NCBI GenBank assembly: GCA_025210475.1
Contig: JAOARW010000032.1
Location: 1 to 42,814 of the forward strand
DNA from: Carboxylicivirga sp.
GTDB taxonomy: Bacteria; Bacteroidota; Bacteroidia; Bacteroidales; Marinilabiliaceae
Length of the DNA: 42,814 nucleotides
Direction: 5' to 3'
Below are positions 14,688-23,005 of this stretch, piece after piece (positions within the stretch are counted from its first letter, which is position 1; every line of letters begins with the position of its first letter). The translations under genes were made by a program, and so were the position numbers. Below the pieces are notes generated by a model. That model worked only from the letters and a program-made list of their open reading frames with translations. It did no database searches and was not told where the DNA came from.

Positions 14688-15659
14688 ATGAAAATGAATC
14701 GAATGATGCAAATGCTTGCCAGCTTAATGGTAATGGCTGTTTTAATGATGTCGTGTAGTGGTGATGATGGTGCGATAGGACCAGCCGGTGATAAAGGTGA
14801 TAAGGGCGACAAAGGCGAACAGGGTGAAATTGGTCCGGCCGGTGCCGATGGTTCGGTTATTTATAGTGGCGAAGGATTGCCAATGGATGAAACCGGTGCT
14901 ACAGGCGATTATTATTTTGATGTGGCAACGGGCTTGTTGTATGGGCCAAAGCTAACAGATGCCAGCTGGGCTGATGCAGTGAGTTTTGGTTTAAAAGGAG
15001 AGCAAGGAAATGATGGCGAAGATGGGAATGATGGAAAAGACGGATCGCAAATATTAACAGGCGAAGGTATGCCGGGTGCTGATGTTGGTAACATTGGCGA
15101 TTACTATCTGGATATTGAAACTTATACTTTGTATGGTCCTAAATCAAAATCGCTAACAATGAAAAACAAAATGGTTTGGGGACCGGGATTGGAGTTAAAA
15201 GGAGCGGATGGCAATGCGAATGTTCAAACCTTTAAGTTAACTGTGGATGCAGAAGACTGGAGTCTATATCAAAATACCATTACCAACGTTTATAAATGGG
15301 CCGAATACGAATGTGAATTTCCGGCAATGACAAAGGATATATACGATAATGGAATAGTATTGGTTTATTGGAAAATAGCCAACAGGCAGATGCCTTTGCC
15401 CTATGTTTCGTTAACACCAGAGCAAAATCTTCAGCAATATACTTATGTATTAAATTATAATCCTTACGATGATGTTTATAATGTTGAAATCAAGCGTCAG
15501 TTAGAGGCTAGGGCCGATAAAACAGAATTGTTAAGCGTAGGTACTGGCGAATTTCGCATTAAAGTTATTTCAGGTCAGGCAGCAATCACATTAAAAAGCC
15601 TGGAGCAAAATCCAGATCAACTACGCATGGCAGCAAAAGAGATGGGTTTAATTGATTAA
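14688..15659 (+). CDS. Lipoprotein with collagen-like repeats
   Basis: The product is 323 residues. The lipobox is MMSC with C23, followed by SGDDG. Gly-X-Y triplets run from residue 28 to about 57 (GAIGPAGDKGDKGDKG) and again at about 104-122 (GEQGNDGEDGNDGKDG). Each collagen-like block is followed by a similar module, IYSGEGLP-GDYYFDVATGLLYGPK and ILTGEGMP-GDYYLDIETYTLYGPK, so collagen repeat plus module is duplicated. A C-terminal beta-rich domain of about 140 residues has W and Y residues. The protein is likely surface-exposed and fibrous. A hairpin (15681-15721) ends the unit. Confidence 0.82.
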   Translation: MKMNRMMQMLASLMVMAVLMMSCSGDDGAIGPAGDKGDKGDKGEQGEIGPAGADGSVIYSGEGLPMDETGATGDYYFDVATGLLYGPKLTDASWADAVSFGLKGEQGNDGEDGNDGKDGSQILTGEGMPGADVGNIGDYYLDIETYTLYGPKSKSLTMKNKMVWGPGLELKGADGNANVQTFKLTVDAEDWSLYQNTITNVYKWAEYECEFPAMTKDIYDNGIVLVYWKIANRQMPLPYVSLTPEQNLQQYTYVLNYNPYDDVYNVEIKRQLEARADKTELLSVGTGEFRIKVISGQAAITLKSLEQNPDQLRMAAKEMGLID

Positions 15660-15680
15660 ATAGCTCGTAGTTGAGGTTGT

Positions 15681-15721
15681 GAAGGGAGATGATGTTGTTG
15701 CATAACAACAGATTCTCCTTT
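15681..15721 (+). terminator. Hairpin after the collagen-like lipoprotein
   Basis: GAAGGGAGATGATGTTGTT and AACAACAGATTCTCCTTTC pair over most of 19 bases with a GCAT loop. The T run afterwards is weak, so this may be a terminator or an RNA-stabilising stem. Confidence 0.6.
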
Positions 15722-15871
15722 CAATATTTCAATTTATTATGCAGTTGTTATAACATTATCCCTTGTATGATTGTTGCTTATCTGTATCGGATTTTAAATG
15801 AGCTAATTATTAAACTTCTATCAAACAAAGACTTTTTATTTATCCCAAATTTAACTTCAACTATTTAAAAA

Positions 15872-16915
15872 ATGAAAAGATTACTATTAATTGCATTGGT
15901 GCTGATTGGTATGCAGGCACAAGGACAGGAAGCGAAACGCTATGCCATTAAATCGGGCTATATAAAGCTTGAACTCACCGGTAATGTAAGCGGTACCCGC
16001 GAAATATGGTGGGACAATTATGGTAGTAAAACCCGAGAATTGGAAAAATCAACCAGCGTTACCAAAATATTTGGAATTAAAACCGAAGAAAAAACGCACA
16101 AATTAACCATTAATGTCGATGGTTTGTTTTGGGTGCGCGATTACATCGAAGGTACAGGTAGTAAGGGTAAAATATATGGTTATCAGCAATCGAAGGATTT
16201 TGCTAATTCAATGACAGATAAAGAACGCGAAGAGTTTGGCAAGCAAATGCTGCAGGGCATGGGTGGTCAGATTCAGGGCGAAGAAAAGGTGGGTAGTTAC
16301 ACCTGCGAGGTAGTGTCTTTAATGGGGGCTAAAACCTGGGTTTATAAAGGTGTGGCCCTTAAAACAGAAGCCAACCTTATGGGCATTACGGCCAATGAAA
16401 AGTACACTGAATTTAAACCTGATATGGCTGTGGCTGTTGCTAAATTTGTAGCTCCAACAGATGTGGAATACGAAGATCAATCGGTTGAGATGCAGGGCAT
16501 GTGGGATCAATCGATGATGGACGACGGTTATGAGGATGAAGATGATGAGCCCATGGTGCCGGTGAAATATCCGTTTGAGAAATTTAAGAAGGTGATTAAT
16601 GGCTTTTCGCACCAGGATTACCGGTGTGTTGCTACCCATTCGATGCAAGGGGTGCATGCAGCTAATTTTATGAAAGGTATGAATGCCATTATGGTGGTGG
16701 CCACATCGCGGCAGAATGCCGAGGATGGCGACAAAGAGCGTTTCGAATCGTTTAATGCCAATGGTCACAAATGTTATTATGGTAAGATGGAAGAGGAGGA
16801 AGGTACCGCCCTTTTGGTGGAATACCCACAATACGATATGTTTATTTCCATTGTTGGCGTGCCCGGATTATCAAAAAATGAACTGCTGGAAGTAGAGAAA
16901 AAGCTACAGTTTTAA
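15872..16915 (+). CDS. Secreted protein of unknown function
   Basis: The product is 347 residues. The signal peptide MKRLLLIALVLIGMQAQGQ is cleaved near residue 19. The first part (IKSGYIKLELTGNVSGTREIWWDNYG) reads like the opening strands of Bacteroidota periplasmic proteins that report on lipid or metal binding (DUF4412-like). This includes TKIFGIKTEEKTHK and a YTCEVVSLMGAKTWVYKG block similar in order to GLPGLI-type proteins. An acidic insert (DDGYEDEDDEP, near 212-222) separates a second half with FSHQDYRCVAT and MFISIVGVPGLSKNELLEV. I do not recognise a firm family. It is followed by a clear terminator and stands apart from its neighbours. Confidence 0.72.
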   Translation: MKRLLLIALVLIGMQAQGQEAKRYAIKSGYIKLELTGNVSGTREIWWDNYGSKTRELEKSTSVTKIFGIKTEEKTHKLTINVDGLFWVRDYIEGTGSKGKIYGYQQSKDFANSMTDKEREEFGKQMLQGMGGQIQGEEKVGSYTCEVVSLMGAKTWVYKGVALKTEANLMGITANEKYTEFKPDMAVAVAKFVAPTDVEYEDQSVEMQGMWDQSMMDDGYEDEDDEPMVPVKYPFEKFKKVINGFSHQDYRCVATHSMQGVHAANFMKGMNAIMVVATSRQNAEDGDKERFESFNANGHKCYYGKMEEEEGTALLVEYPQYDMFISIVGVPGLSKNELLEVEKKLQF

Positions 16916-16940
16916 GATGCAGTAACAGAAAATACGTTAT

Positions 16941-16971
16941 AATCCACATCGATGAGGTGTGGATTTTTTTT
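16941..16971 (+). terminator. Terminator
   Basis: AATCCACA, a short loop and TGTGGATT followed by a run of Ts, 26 bases after the preceding stop codon. It is a standard intrinsic terminator for the plus-strand gene. Confidence 0.85.
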
Positions 16972-17061
16972 ACGTTCTTTTGTCCCTTGCTTAAGGGATA
17001 ATCTGTTTTCTATCGTTTAGTAAATTCCGAAATGGTTGGGATTCAAATTTTAAATCCAGAT

Positions 17062-17634
17062 TTAAAGAATAAGTAAATCTTGCACGAAATGGTGCAGAAT
17101 GTTCTCCTTGGTTCTGTATCTGTTTATGAGGCTCTTCCAGGTTTCCTTACTAATTTTAATTTCATTGCCATGGGAATCTTTGTACACCCATTTATTAAAA
17201 ACATCTTTTTGCAAGGTCGCGTTTACATTATCCGAGTTAAATTCTAATGTTTCGTTAATTCTTCCTTTAATGCTTTTTTCCGTTTTATTTTCTTTAATCA
17301 CCACATCGTCAAATATATCTACCGAATACCTGGCTTTGTATCGATTATCGTGCCTGTGTTTATAAATTAGCTGCATAAATAATTCCGATTTGGCATCCAT
17401 GTCCTTCAAAATGCCATCATAAATCAAATCAAGGTATTTTTTGTTTAGGGTGATGTTGTTGCCATTGGAATCGGAGAATTGTAAATCATCAAATATGTTT
17501 TTCTTGAAAGAAGCACGATAGCTGCGGTCTCGGGACTCGTATTTAAGGTCATCAAAAATATCTGTTTCAATCTTTTGGGAATAACTATTGATTCCTGCAA
17601 TCATCAGGAATAATACGATCAGAAGTTTATTCAT
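17062..17634 (-). CDS. Secreted protein with repeated IFDD motif
   Basis: The product is 190 residues. The signal peptide MNKLLIVLFLMIAGINSYSQ is cleaved near 20. The mature part contains repeated units: ETDIFDDLKYESRDRSYRA, KKNIFDDLQFSDSNGNNI, SVDIFDDVVIKENKTEK and a degenerate QKDVFNKWVYKDSHGNEI. Two of the units end in a DSxGNxI segment. Such short beta-strand repeats suggest a small beta-solenoid or blade structure. It is exported, probably periplasmic or surface. No family was recognised. It is followed on the same strand by no close partner; the next gene upstream ends 174 bases away. Confidence 0.75.
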   Translation of the reverse strand: MNKLLIVLFLMIAGINSYSQKIETDIFDDLKYESRDRSYRASFKKNIFDDLQFSDSNGNNITLNKKYLDLIYDGILKDMDAKSELFMQLIYKHRHDNRYKARYSVDIFDDVVIKENKTEKSIKGRINETLEFNSDNVNATLQKDVFNKWVYKDSHGNEIKISKETWKSLINRYRTKENILHHFVQDLLIL

Positions 17635-17808
17635 TAATATGCGTTGTTAAGGTAATTTATTGTCTATAGTGTTGTCTGCAGTAATTCTTTATCTTTTAAT
17701 AGTTTTGTAGCTGATTCAATCGCATACTGTGCATAGATATTAGGGTTCTTACATATTTCTCATACTTGTTCATTAATTTGGGAATGGGGTTGAAACTTGC
17801 AGTAATTG

Positions 17809-18363
17809 TTAATTGCTGGCATTTTTTATTGTTTTGATTAGTGCCCGTTTATAAGCTTTGTTTTTTCCCAGTGATATAATATTTGGTCTTTGATATGGAT
17901 CACATATACAATTAATATAAACCATTTGGTCTTGAACAATAACAGTCAACATTTCTCCCCATTCTCCCCATTCCAAAAATGCTGAATGTTTTGATCTGGC
18001 GATAAATTCGTTTTGTCCTACATGTTTAATTTCCAGTTTATTTACACTTGCATATTTAGTGCACAAATTCACTACTTTGTCTGCTGGAAGAGAGGTTTTT
18101 ATTTTTTCAAAGCTTAGCCTTCTAAATTGAATAATCAAAAGTGTAAATGACAGGAAAATAAAAATCGCAGTTCCTTTAAATAATTCATTGATCGGTCGAA
18201 CTCCTTGATACGCTCCTGCTATATATCTAATGTAGTCGGCAACAGTCAGTAAAAATGGTATTAAAATGATTATAACAAAGATATAATGACCTAGATGGCC
18301 AAGTCCATTTAGTTTGAGCCTCTTAGGTACATTTGAGTAGGCTTGTTGATAATTGTTTTTCAT
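17809..18363 (-). CDS. Two-helix membrane protein
   Basis: The product is 184 residues. Two hydrophobic segments at about 27-46 and 67-84 (IFVIIILIPFLLTVA and AIFIFLSFTLLIIQF) follow a short basic N-terminus. They are followed by a soluble domain of about 100 residues with VNLCTKYASVNKLEIKHVG, EWGEWGEMLTVIVQDQ and INCICDPYQRPNI. The CICDPYQRP element looks like a conserved signature, but I cannot name the family. Probably an inner-membrane protein with a cytoplasmic domain. It is neighbour to another two-helix protein at 18586-19089, which it resembles in layout only. Confidence 0.7.
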   Translation of the reverse strand: MKNNYQQAYSNVPKRLKLNGLGHLGHYIFVIIILIPFLLTVADYIRYIAGAYQGVRPINELFKGTAIFIFLSFTLLIIQFRRLSFEKIKTSLPADKVVNLCTKYASVNKLEIKHVGQNEFIARSKHSAFLEWGEWGEMLTVIVQDQMVYINCICDPYQRPNIISLGKNKAYKRALIKTIKNASN

Positions 18364-18585
18364 TAAATGTTTGTTAAGCAGTCTGGAGTTTTGTCTCTTT
18401 AAAATTCAGGAGAATAAATCTTGGCTTGTTCGATCTTGTCTGACCATGTTCTTTCCACATTCCAAATATGTTTTTAAAAATGCTCATTTTTTGCAGTATT
18501 GTTTTTTCAATAGGCTGTAATGACCCGATTATGAGGCATGAGCTTGTGTTGTGCCTGTGTCAAGCCAATGCTTTATGAGTCATTT

Positions 18586-19089
18586 TTAGGCACGTGTACT
18601 TTCTTTATATATTTTGATATTCTTCATCTTTAGGAAGTTAGTAAGTAAATCAACTTCTTGCCTTTTTTCAATCTCTTTTATTCTCGGATAATATGTCTTA
18701 TCGTTAGTTTTTATTTTGGCGATGTATGACTTATTAAAGGTATTATATATTGCAAGCAAACCCATTAGAATCAATAAAAAAGGTCCCCATACTGAGGCAA
18801 TTGAACCTTTGTTGAAAAACTGATTTAACCATTCATAAGTAGAAAGTTCTTTATCATGTAATAAATTGTAACCTGTATTTAGTATACTATATCCTAGCCA
18901 CATTAAACAGAAAGCACCTAAGATAACTAGAAGTCTGTTTTTTAATAAATACCCTTTAAATATCATTATTTCATTAACATCATTGTAATTCAATGTTGCA
19001 TAAGTGAATTTGTTTCTTTTCAAGCTTATTTTATTTGAATCAAAGTTCACATCTCTAGAGTTAAATTCGTGTTGGCCTTTATCGTTCAT
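18586..19089 (-). CDS. PH-like two-helix membrane protein
   Basis: The product is 167 residues. An N-terminal soluble strand-rich part (VNFDSNKISLKRNKFTYATLN) resembles the start of a bacterial PH-like domain. Two hydrophobic segments follow at about 54-73 and 100-116 (LLVILGAFCLMWLGYSIL and VWGPFLLILMGLLAIYN), then a polar tail (TNDKTYYPRIKEIEKRQEVD). The arrangement, with membrane hairpin inserted into a PH-like sheet, is a known type in bacteria, but identification here is by layout only. It is on the same strand as 17809-18363, with a gap of 222 bases holding nothing obvious. Confidence 0.65.
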   Translation of the reverse strand: MNDKGQHEFNSRDVNFDSNKISLKRNKFTYATLNYNDVNEIMIFKGYLLKNRLLVILGAFCLMWLGYSILNTGYNLLHDKELSTYEWLNQFFNKGSIASVWGPFLLILMGLLAIYNTFNKSYIAKIKTNDKTYYPRIKEIEKRQEVDLLTNFLKMKNIKIYKESTRA

Positions 19090-19344
19090 ATACTAATCTT
19101 ACTTTAATTCGATTTTAGCGTTTTTTGTTTTGAGCCTAACTACTCGACATAATTCCCGGTGAATTAATTGGAAATAATCGATTCTGATTAGTTATATGCT
19201 AAATTAATATTTATAGTTAAATAAGCAATGCGAATAAGATAAGCCAATTTAAAGCAGGTGGGAAACACGAAGATAAAAGCTGTAATTATTATAATAAACA
19301 CCGCTTTTTTCAATGAAGCATATTAAACACCAAACCATAAAGCA

Positions 19345-19376
19345 CAAAAAAGCCACCTTGAATTAACAAGATGGCT
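19345..19376 (-). terminator. Terminator of the beta-barrel gene
   Basis: On the minus strand AGCCATCTTG, loop TTAATT and CAAGGTGGCT form a stem followed by a T run, 27 bases after the stop codon at 19403. The rest of 19090-19402 is AT-rich and holds no gene that I can support. Confidence 0.8.
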
Positions 19377-19402
19377 AAAGATTATCCCTATTTAACCTCG
19401 GC

Positions 19403-19966
19403 CTAGAATCGGTACATGATCCCGGCACTTAAACTCAGGTAATCCGCACCGCCCAAAGTATATTTTAGTTCGCCTGTTAAAAACAATTTTTCGCTTAATG
19501 GCATACGACCACCGGCACCCAGGTTAAATCCAACTTCATTTCCTTTGGCTTCGGCATCCGAAAATGGTGATGCACCATACTCGGGCATATAATCGTCCAT
19601 GCCGTCGTAATAATCGCCGTAAGTATCCCCTAAGGCATCGTTAAAAGCATCGCCCAGCTCAATTTTGTAGAAAGTAATATTGATACCGGCCAAACCGTAA
19701 AGACAGGTTCCTTCGTTATTCATAAACACATAGTGTCCGTTGAAATCCAATGCCGAGTATTTAACATTGTTCTTTTCAAAGAAATAGGTAAAGCCACCAT
19801 CTGCTTCCCAGGTGTCGTTAAACAGGTACAAGCCTTTCAGGTTGATACCAATGTTATCAATGTCGGTAGCGTAGGTAAGACCACCACCGGCCATAAATTT
19901 TGAATCCTGGGCAGATGCTGCCGATACAATCGCAAATAAACCAAATAGCATTAATAGCTTTTTCAT
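19403..19966 (-). CDS. Small outer-membrane beta-barrel (porin-like)
   Basis: The product is 187 residues. The signal peptide MKKLLMLFGLFAIVSAASAQ is cleaved near 20. Amphipathic strands with aromatic ends follow (MAGGGLTYATDIDNIGIN, KGLYLFNDTWEADGGFTY, GTCLYGLAGINITFY, GGRMPLSEKLFLTGELKY), and the last residue is phenylalanine (SLSAGIMYRF), the usual insertion signal for BAM-assembled barrels. Eight strands would fit the length. An acidic loop (DYYDGMDDYMPEYGA) faces outside. The ligand is unknown. A terminator follows and a promoter-like pair (20001-20027) precedes. It is not co-transcribed with the two-component genes, which end 123 bases upstream. Confidence 0.85.
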   Translation of the reverse strand: MKKLLMLFGLFAIVSAASAQDSKFMAGGGLTYATDIDNIGINLKGLYLFNDTWEADGGFTYFFEKNNVKYSALDFNGHYVFMNNEGTCLYGLAGINITFYKIELGDAFNDALGDTYGDYYDGMDDYMPEYGASPFSDAEAKGNEVGFNLGAGGRMPLSEKLFLTGELKYTLGGADYLSLSAGIMYRF

Positions 19967-20000
19967 ATTAAACTCACTTTTAAGGTTGTAAATAATGCCT

Positions 20001-20027
20001 CAAAAGTAGTTGCTATCAGTGGCTCAA
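20001..20027 (-). promoter_or_regulatory. Candidate promoter of the beta-barrel gene
   Basis: On the minus strand TTG (20025-20027) lies 16 bases before TACTTTTG (20001-20008), an exact TAnnTTTG box, giving a leader of about 30 bases to the ATG at 19966. Confidence 0.45.
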
Positions 20028-20089
20028 TGAGGGCACATTTGAAAGTGTGCAGGTTTGCTTTGAAAGTGTGCCCATATCTTCAGAAAGTG

Positions 20090-20839
20090 TTAATTGATCT
20101 GTTCCAATGCAACAAACAAAGCTTGCTTGCGACGTGCCGAAACGGGAATTTCTTTCCCGTTGTTAAGGATCACAAAGCCGCCATCGCTCTTGTCAATCTT
20201 ATTAATGAATTTCACATTAACCAAAAACGATTGGTGTGGACGAACAAAGCCAAATTCATCGAGCAAGGGAACATATTCCTTCATGGCTCTGGATACAATA
20301 ATGTCGTTGGCATTGTCCATTATAAAAGTGGTGTAGCTGTTATCGCTTTTGCAATACATGATGTTGGCAATGTCCACCAGGTGCATGGCTTCTGCTGTTC
20401 GCAACACGATTTTCCGGCTTTGTGTTTTCTTTTCGAAGTGTTCCAGAAAATTGTCGTATTGTTTTTCGGCATCTTCAGAGCTTATCTGCGTAAGAGCCCG
20501 TTCTACCGCTTGTGTAAATTCAAACTCGTTAACCGGTTTAAGAATGTAATCAATGGCGCTGAATTTAAATGCTTTAATGGCAAAGTCATTGAAGCCGGTA
20601 ATAAAAATCAGTTTAAAATTATAGGGTTTAACCTTTTGCAAGACATTAAAGCCCGTTCCGCCTTTGATTTCAATATCGAGCAAAACCAAATCGGGTTGTT
20701 TAAGGCTGATCAGTTCTATTCCACTTTCAACACCATCGGCTTCGCCAACAATATTAATATCAGGAAAATTATCATTTAACAGGCGCCCATTCAGTTCACG
20801 CATCTGTGCATCGTCGTCTATAATAACAGCTTTAATCAT
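20090..20839 (-). CDS. LytTR-family response regulator
   Basis: The product is 249 residues. The receiver domain (about 1-120) has the acidic pair in AVIIDDDAQM, the phosphorylated D55 in LVLLDIEIKG, and the lysine in YILKPVNEFEF. The LytTR DNA-binding domain (about 145-245) shows RKIVLRTAEAMHLVDIANI, SDNSYTTFIMD, FVRPHQSFLVNVKFI and ISVSARRKQ-like residues (EIPVSARRKQ). It is a cytoplasmic transcription regulator. Its start codon directly follows the stop of the upstream sensor kinase with no bases between, so the two are translationally coupled and form a two-component system. Target genes are not evident from this window. Confidence 0.92.
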   Translation of the reverse strand: MIKAVIIDDDAQMRELNGRLLNDNFPDINIVGEADGVESGIELISLKQPDLVLLDIEIKGGTGFNVLQKVKPYNFKLIFITGFNDFAIKAFKFSAIDYILKPVNEFEFTQAVERALTQISSEDAEKQYDNFLEHFEKKTQSRKIVLRTAEAMHLVDIANIMYCKSDNSYTTFIMDNANDIIVSRAMKEYVPLLDEFGFVRPHQSFLVNVKFINKIDKSDGGFVILNNGKEIPVSARRKQALFVALEQIN

Positions 20840-22783
20840 CTAATCTATAATTGGCAAATAAACTTTCACAAGTGTTCCGTTTCGATCCTCATCGCTAAGA
20901 TCTTTTACCAGCGGTTCGGGCAAGGCCGGATACTGGTTTTTAAGAATCGCTATACGTTGTTTAAATATTTTGGTGGCTAATGATTTATGCGATTTGCTTT
21001 GCTTATTGGCACTGTTGATGCCCACACCATTGTCTTCTATCTCAGCACAAATAAAATCATTGTGTTCTTTGAAAGACAGGCGAATAATGGCGCCATCGCG
21101 CATATCTTTAATACCGTGTTTGATGGAATTTTCCAAAAAGGGCTGTAGCAAAAGCGGTGGAATATTAATCAGTTCTGTTTCCAAATCTTCGTCGAACTTA
21201 ATCTGGTAATCAAAAGCACCTTTCATGCGCATCTGTTCCAATTCCAGGTAATTGGTCAGGGTTTCTATTTCTTCATCCAGACTTACCTTTTCGCTGCTCG
21301 AATTATTAAGGATGGAACGGGTTAGTTTGGCAAAATTTCCCATGTAGCGGGCCGCTTTATCCGGTTCGTTGCGGTACATGTAATTCTGAATGCTGCCCAG
21401 GGAATTAAAAATAAAATGCGGATTCATCTGCGACTTTAATAGTTGCTGACGCAGTTTTTCTTCTTGCTGAATGGCATTTTTCTTACGTACCGATAACATG
21501 TAGAAAACCAGCACCAATATCAGAATAAGAATCACAATAACGGCAATGCCCAATCGGATGCGCTGACTTTTAATGCGGTTAGTGGACGATAATATCTCGA
21601 TCTGCTGTTCCTTCTTCTGGGTTTGATAGTCAACTTCCAGGCTTTGAATCTGCTTCTGGTATTTTGCCGTATTCAAACTATCTTTCCAGCTGTTGCTGTA
21701 ATTCAGATAGGTATAGGCCTTTTCCCAGTTGTTATTTCGTCGGTATAAGTTGGTTAGAGCTTCGTTGATAAGCACCAGTTGCTCCAGAGAGTGCACCTCT
21801 TCGGCCATCTTAAGAGCCTTTAAAAGCGATTGCTCTGCTTTGTTGTATTGATTTTGTTCTGTATGTATTTTGCCCAGATAGGCATAACACAAAGCCAGGT
21901 AACGTTTGTTTTTATAACGTTGGTGAATGTCGATGGCTTCCCAAAATATCTGTGAGGCTTTAGCGAAATCCTGCTTCTGGTAATAGGCCTGGGCCATCAG
22001 GTGAAGCGTAACAGCAATGCCTTTGTCGTAGTTTAGTTCTTTTTTTATGCTTAGCGCCTCCTCAAAGTAAGGTAAGGCTTCGTCGGCTTCTTCCTTAAGC
22101 AAATGAATTTCTCCAATCATGCCATAATTAAAAGCCATGGTACGTATGTCGTTTCGCTTAATGGCAATGGCATTGGATGCTTCCATATGAAACAGGGCTT
22201 TGTCAAATTCATTTTGCGACAGGTAGGTAGCGCCTAACGTGTTGTGCGTAAAAGAAGCTGATTTTTCGTGGCCGATTTTTTCCTGCATTAACAGTGCCTG
22301 ATGAAAATAGGGCAGTGCCTGGGCATTCAAATCCTGCTTGCGGTAGGCTTGTCCCAGGTTGTTATAATTGTAGCACATTTGCAGGGTATCCTTCAAATTT
22401 TTGGCGATTACCAACGACTTGTGGTGGTAATCAATGGCCGTTTCATACGATTCGTTGTAACGCAGCTGCAATCCCATAAAATCATACGATTTCATTAAGC
22501 CATAGCGGTAGTTGGCCTTTTTCGATTGCTGGATAAAGTTTAGCATCAAAACTTCGTAATGATCACCTAATTTTCGGCGACGCTTTCTTATTTTAGTCAG
22601 AACCGCGCGTAATTGAGCCGTGTCTTTGCCGGCTGATAAAAGTTGGTGTTGAATGGAATCTTTAAGTAAATCTTTGTAATTATTGGCTTGAGCATTGCCT
22701 GGCGGGCACTGAAAAAAGCACAAGACCAGTAACAACAAGAAATACCAATGGTATGTCGGTAGTTTGGTTTGGTGGCGGTTCAT
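20840..22783 (-). CDS. TPR-containing sensor histidine kinase (LytS-type)
   Basis: The product is 647 residues. The signal peptide is near the start (HWYFLLLLVLCFFQCPPGNA). Tetratricopeptide repeats follow from about residue 110 to 370, as in LGQAYRKQDLNAQALPYFHQA and GKIHTEQNQYNKAEQSLLKA. These form a periplasmic sensing region. A membrane helix lies at about 412-431, then the histidine-kinase domain (QMNPHFIFNSLGSIQNYMY with phospho-acceptor H456), then an ATPase domain with an N box (LLQPFLENSIKHGI) and G box (IEDNGVGI). The ligand is unknown. It is paired with the LytTR regulator directly downstream. A -7-like TACTTTTG (minus strand) lies at 22841-22848. Confidence 0.92.
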   Translation of the reverse strand: MNRHQTKLPTYHWYFLLLLVLCFFQCPPGNAQANNYKDLLKDSIQHQLLSAGKDTAQLRAVLTKIRKRRRKLGDHYEVLMLNFIQQSKKANYRYGLMKSYDFMGLQLRYNESYETAIDYHHKSLVIAKNLKDTLQMCYNYNNLGQAYRKQDLNAQALPYFHQALLMQEKIGHEKSASFTHNTLGATYLSQNEFDKALFHMEASNAIAIKRNDIRTMAFNYGMIGEIHLLKEEADEALPYFEEALSIKKELNYDKGIAVTLHLMAQAYYQKQDFAKASQIFWEAIDIHQRYKNKRYLALCYAYLGKIHTEQNQYNKAEQSLLKALKMAEEVHSLEQLVLINEALTNLYRRNNNWEKAYTYLNYSNSWKDSLNTAKYQKQIQSLEVDYQTQKKEQQIEILSSTNRIKSQRIRLGIAVIVILILILVLVFYMLSVRKKNAIQQEEKLRQQLLKSQMNPHFIFNSLGSIQNYMYRNEPDKAARYMGNFAKLTRSILNNSSSEKVSLDEEIETLTNYLELEQMRMKGAFDYQIKFDEDLETELINIPPLLLQPFLENSIKHGIKDMRDGAIIRLSFKEHNDFICAEIEDNGVGINSANKQSKSHKSLATKIFKQRIAILKNQYPALPEPLVKDLSDEDRNGTLVKVYLPIID

Positions 22784-23005
22784 CGACGGGTTTTATGTTT
22801 GTTTATACACTCCGAAAGCAGGTAAAATTAAGCATATCAGCAAAAGTAGCCGAGGTGTTTTGACTAACGTCAGGATATAGCAGACAATTGATTGGCAATA
22901 TTTGATAAATGAACTAAATAAGTAGATTGTTCGAATGTTAATATCAGTTAATTAATAAGAGAATTTTTCTATCTTCAATCCTTCAAAAAAAATAAACCTG
23001 TTATT

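Noticed and set aside
20027..20779. A 250-codon plus-strand reading frame opposite the LytTR regulator gene
   Set aside because: It is the antisense of a clear response-regulator gene with D55 and LytTR motifs. No family match or ribosome site.
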